Shown: piece after piece, positions 62,003 through 64,000 of the stretch
Numbering within the stretch: position 1 is the stretch's first letter
Layout of the letters: every line of letters begins with the position of its first letter
Assembly: GCF_000514775.1 (NCBI RefSeq)
Contig: NZ_AZWO01000005.1
Span: 124,001-188,000 of the forward strand
Direction of reading: 5' to 3'
Source of the DNA: Salinispora pacifica CNR114
GTDB taxonomy: Bacteria > Actinomycetota > Actinomycetes > Mycobacteriales > Micromonosporaceae
Length of the DNA stretch: 64,000 nucleotides
Made by a program: the position numbers and the translations under genes
Notes under the pieces: generated by a model
What the model was told of the DNA's origin: nothing
What the model saw: the letters and a program-made list of their open reading frames with translations, nothing else
The model's database searches: none

Positions 62003-62322
62003 GCGCGGAAGATCTCGAAAAGTACGAGACGGAGATGGAGCTGCAGCTCTACCGGGAGTACCGCGACATCGTCCGCCAGTTCTCCTACGTCGTGGAGACC
62101 GAGCGTCGGTTCTATCTGGCAAACCAGGTCGACCTGCACGTGCGTAACTCGGACGGTGAGGTCTACTTCGAGGTCGAGATGCACGACGCCTGGGTGTGGG
62201 ACATGTATCGTCCTGCCCGCTTCGTCAAGAATGTCCGGGTAATGACGTTTAAAGACGTCAATGTGGAAGAGCTGGAGAAGCCGGACATCTCGCTGCCGGC
62301 CGACTCAGGGTTCGGCAACTGA
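61999..62322 (+). CDS. DUF2469 protein
   Basis: 107 residues, [25 protein letters not shown] minus its tail, then [22 protein letters not shown] and [20 protein letters not shown]. This is the near-invariant actinobacterial Rv2901c family always next to rnhB. The acidic C-terminus and ATGA overlap with rnhB are typical. Function unknown. Confidence 0.93.
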   Translation: MSAEDLEKYETEMELQLYREYRDIVRQFSYVVETERRFYLANQVDLHVRNSDGEVYFEVEMHDAWVWDMYRPARFVKNVRVMTFKDVNVEELEKPDISLPADSGFGN

Positions 62323-62468
62323 CCTCCGGACCTCGCTGACCCTCCCGTTCCCCAGCGGGCCCAGCTCCTGCCGCCCTGACCGGACGCCGCTCTGACCGCA
62401 CGTCCCGCTGACTCCCCTGGCAGGCCCAGGCTGGCCTCGTTCAGCAGATCGAGGCGCTCCCCGCACTC

Positions 62469-62495
62469 TTGTCCACAGTGTTGTGGCTATCCACA
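62469..62495 (+). promoter_or_regulatory. pair of DnaA-box-like 9-mers
   Basis: TTGTCCACA at 62469-62477 and CTATCCACA at 62487-62495, same orientation, 18 bases apart. The first equals the common high-GC actinobacterial DnaA box; the second has one difference from TTATCCACA. They lie in the region upstream of the M23 peptidase gene. Confidence 0.45.
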
Positions 62496-62548
62496 GGGTG
62501 AGCTGGGTGGGGGTGGCCATCGGCTGGCTGTTCGAACAGGCTGCCGCC

Positions 62549-63178
62549 ATGGAGCCGTCCCCGATCCTCGCCATCCTGCTCAGCACTGGGCTGGTCACCA
62601 CGCCCGCCGTGCCCGCGTCGCCGGTGGTGGGGCCGGCGTCGTGGGTGGTGGGGTCCACGTCGTGGGTGGTGGGGCCCGCGTCGCCGGCGGTGGAGTCCTC
62701 GCTTGGGGTTGGTTCCACGCCGAGTGCGGCGGGCTCCCCGTCGCCCGAGGCAGTCCCGGCTTTCCAGTGGCCGCTGCCCGGGGAGCCACCGGTCGTGCGA
62801 CGGTTCGATCCACCGCCGCAGCCCTGGTTGCCCGGCCACCGCGGCGTTGACCTGGCAGCCGCCGCGGGCACGCCAGTGTTGGCGGCGGGCGATGGGGTGG
62901 TCACCTTCGCCGGTGCCGTGGCCGGCCGCCCGGTGCTCACCGTGACGCACGCCGCTGGCCTACGGACCACCTATGAGCCGGTGTACTCCGATGTCGAGGT
63001 GGGCACACCGGTCCTGGCCGGAGTGCCGATCGGCCGGCTGCGGGCCGGGCACCCGGGCTGTGTGGCTCCGGCGTGCCTGCACTGGGGTCTGCGTCGAGGC
63101 GGCACCTACCTGGACCCGTTGGCGCTGCTCGGTCGGGGGCCCGTGCGGCTGCTGCCACTCGACGGTACGCCTCGGTAG
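62549..63178 (+). CDS. secreted M23 (LytM) metallopeptidase-like protein
   Basis: 209 residues from the ATG at 62549, which gives a normal signal peptide (MEPSPILAILLSTGLVTTP, cleavage near PAVPA); earlier in-frame starts exist. A Ser/Val/Pro-rich linker precedes the peptidase domain: FQWPLPGEPPVVRRFDPP, the zinc ligands in LPGHRGVDLAAAAG, and VTHAAGLRTTYEPV. The second zinc motif HxH reads CLHWGLRRGG, with Cys in the first place. The family cleaves peptidoglycan cross-links; the Cys substitution makes activity uncertain. Confidence 0.83.
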   Translation: MEPSPILAILLSTGLVTTPAVPASPVVGPASWVVGSTSWVVGPASPAVESSLGVGSTPSAAGSPSPEAVPAFQWPLPGEPPVVRRFDPPPQPWLPGHRGVDLAAAAGTPVLAAGDGVVTFAGAVAGRPVLTVTHAAGLRTTYEPVYSDVEVGTPVLAGVPIGRLRAGHPGCVAPACLHWGLRRGGTYLDPLALLGRGPVRLLPLDGTPR

Positions 63179-63644
63179 CGGGTGTTTCGGCCCTTGAAAA
63201 GCCAACACAGGCCAACCGGCACCGATGCCGTGCTGGTCGGTGATGGCGGACGGGAATCTCGGCTCGGCGAGGCGGTGCCCGCCAAAGCTTGTAGCCGTGG
63301 TGTTGCCCCATCCGGGGCTGGTTGTGGGCTGAGCTCGCCAAACGGCTCGTCTGTGCCGCGGACGTGGGGGTCAGCCGACACCCAGGTGTCGGTATGCGGG
63401 CGCTGCCTCGAACGGGTACCTGATCCGGGCAAAACCGAGAGAAACCCATGATATCGCCAAAAGCTTGGATACTGTGACCTCTGGCAGCGCTCGTGAGTAA
63501 ACCTCGCACAACTGCCTATCCGGCTCGTTCTCGTACGCGGATGCACCAACGGTATCGCTTTGGTGTCGGCGAACCTTCGAACCCAGGGCGCCGGCTGGGA
63601 GCAAGGTCCGAGCGCGAAATCTCTACACCCAGGAAGTGATGCTG
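63179..63644 (+). other. intergenic region of lower GC content
   Basis: 466 bases with no convincing gene on either strand. Composition is more AT-rich than upstream (runs such as AACCCATGATATCGCCAAAAGC and AACTGCCTATCC shortened here), and it precedes a gene with similarly shifted codon use. No terminator, repeat or RNA motif was recognised. Confidence 0.45.
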
Positions 63645-64000
63645 ATGTGGAAAATCGTACGTCCGACGACGCGGCGCGCGTCCACGATTGCCGCCGGGGC
63701 GCTTGCCTGCACGGTGGCTGTCGGTGTTGCGGGCAGTATGCCGCCCGCGCTCGCGGATCCCACGTCGCCGTTAGCGCCGGAGAGCTCCCCGTCAGTGCAG
63801 AATGATGGTCGGGCTGCCCCCGATCGTGGCCGCTATGTCCCGTCGGCTCCCCCTTCCGTGGAGCCTCAGCATCGGGGTGATCGGCAACGTGAGCCAGTGC
63901 TTTTTTCTACCGATATGTCGATGGGCCTGACCACGGGCGCCCGTAATGGTATGTCCACCTCGGTCCCGGATATTGACGACTCGTACGCGCTCGCCCTTGC
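63645..64000 (+). CDS. secreted nucleoside-hydrolase-like protein (N-terminal part)
   Basis: Open to the window edge; about 118 residues visible. ATG at 63645 has AGGAAG eight bases upstream; an ATG at 63639 is possible. Signal peptide RASTIAAGALACTVAVGVAG (cleavage near ALADP), a Pro/Arg-rich linker, then LFSTDMSMGLTTG and VPDIDDSYALAL. These correspond to the metal-binding N-terminal aspartates of inosine-uridine nucleoside hydrolases (DTDxxxD/DDxxAL). Codons use more A/T in third position than neighbouring genes, suggesting recent acquisition. Confidence 0.6.
   Translation, partial: MWKIVRPTTRRASTIAAGALACTVAVGVAGSMPPALADPTSPLAPESSPSVQNDGRAAPDRGRYVPSAPPSVEPQHRGDRQREPVLFSTDMSMGLTTGARNGMSTSVPDIDDSYALAL

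Noticed and set aside
62469..62495. Replication origin
   Set aside because: Only two DnaA-like boxes and no dnaA, dnaN, gyrB or AT-rich unwinding region nearby.
62937..63509. 190-codon minus-strand frame after the M23 gene
   Set aside because: Overlaps the M23 domain and continues into the AT-richer gap with no domain or Shine-Dalgarno.

Overview
The window is a gene-dense, very GC-rich actinobacterial chromosome segment, most likely from a Micromonosporaceae member (Salinispora/Micromonospora type). This rests on long-range gene order shared with other actinobacteria (ndgR-leuCD-hup-mutT1-ppk-fbiD-gpsA-ddl, thiL, recG, rsmD-coaD, rnc-mutM-smc-ftsY, amtB-glnK-glnD-ffh, rpsP-rimM-trmD-rplS-lepB-rnhB), a lysine/alanine-tailed HU, an XRE/DUF397 pair, a GlnR-type operator and many GTG starts. 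No mobile element, prophage, CRISPR array or secondary-metabolite cluster was seen. Family names rest on motifs read from the translations; no database search was possible.

Layout. 1-4285: end of an upstream gene, FAD monooxygenase, an unknown protein, a Pro-rich DUF11-like surface protein and an FAH-family hydrolase. 4332-5043: tRNA-Gln and two identical tRNA-Glu genes, each followed by a hairpin. 5065-8760: ndgR divergent from leuCD, then hup. 8765-12902: minus-strand cluster of mutT1, ppk, a small cold-shock-like gene and fbiD. 13039-16989: plsC, gpsA, PLP enzyme, ROK protein. 17054-18609: DUF397/XRE pair and a small gene. 18832-26879: ddl, DUF3515, Lrp-type RAM protein, thiL, GNAT, rpmB, FakA/DAK-like protein, recG. 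27042-28211: sortase-substrate-like LPVTG protein. 28584-33959: rsmD, coaD, coiled-coil protein, DUF177, rpmF, plsX, rnc, mutM. 34089-45242: CAP protein, small coiled-coil gene, smc, HAD, DinB, PhoD-like protein, ftsY, phosphotransferase. 45428-51141: beta-helix secreted protein, then amtB-glnK-glnD behind a triple GlnR-like operator. 51320-63178: ffh, amidohydrolase, proS, DUF402, the rpsP-khpA-rimM-trmD-rplS set, two signal peptidases, rnhB, DUF2469, M23 peptidase. 63645-end: start of a secreted nucleoside-hydrolase-like protein in DNA of different composition.

Many genes belong to linked core processes: ribosome assembly and translation (rpmB, rpmF, rpsP, rplS, rimM, trmD, rsmD, khpA, rnc, proS, tRNAs), protein export (ftsY, ffh, lepB x2), chromosome maintenance (hup, smc, recG, mutM, mutT1, rnhB), nitrogen control (amtB, glnK, glnD), phospholipid precursors (plsX, plsC, gpsA) and leucine synthesis (ndgR, leuCD).

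The most notable non-gene signal is a recurring TANNNT-like -10 hexamer placed 6-8 bases before the start codon of about a dozen genes, which predicts leaderless mRNAs. In two places the stop codon of the upstream gene forms the first three bases of that -10. Two very short ORFs not visible by length alone also look translated: a 10-codon ORF coupled to rsmD and a 37-codon ORF coupled to rnhB.
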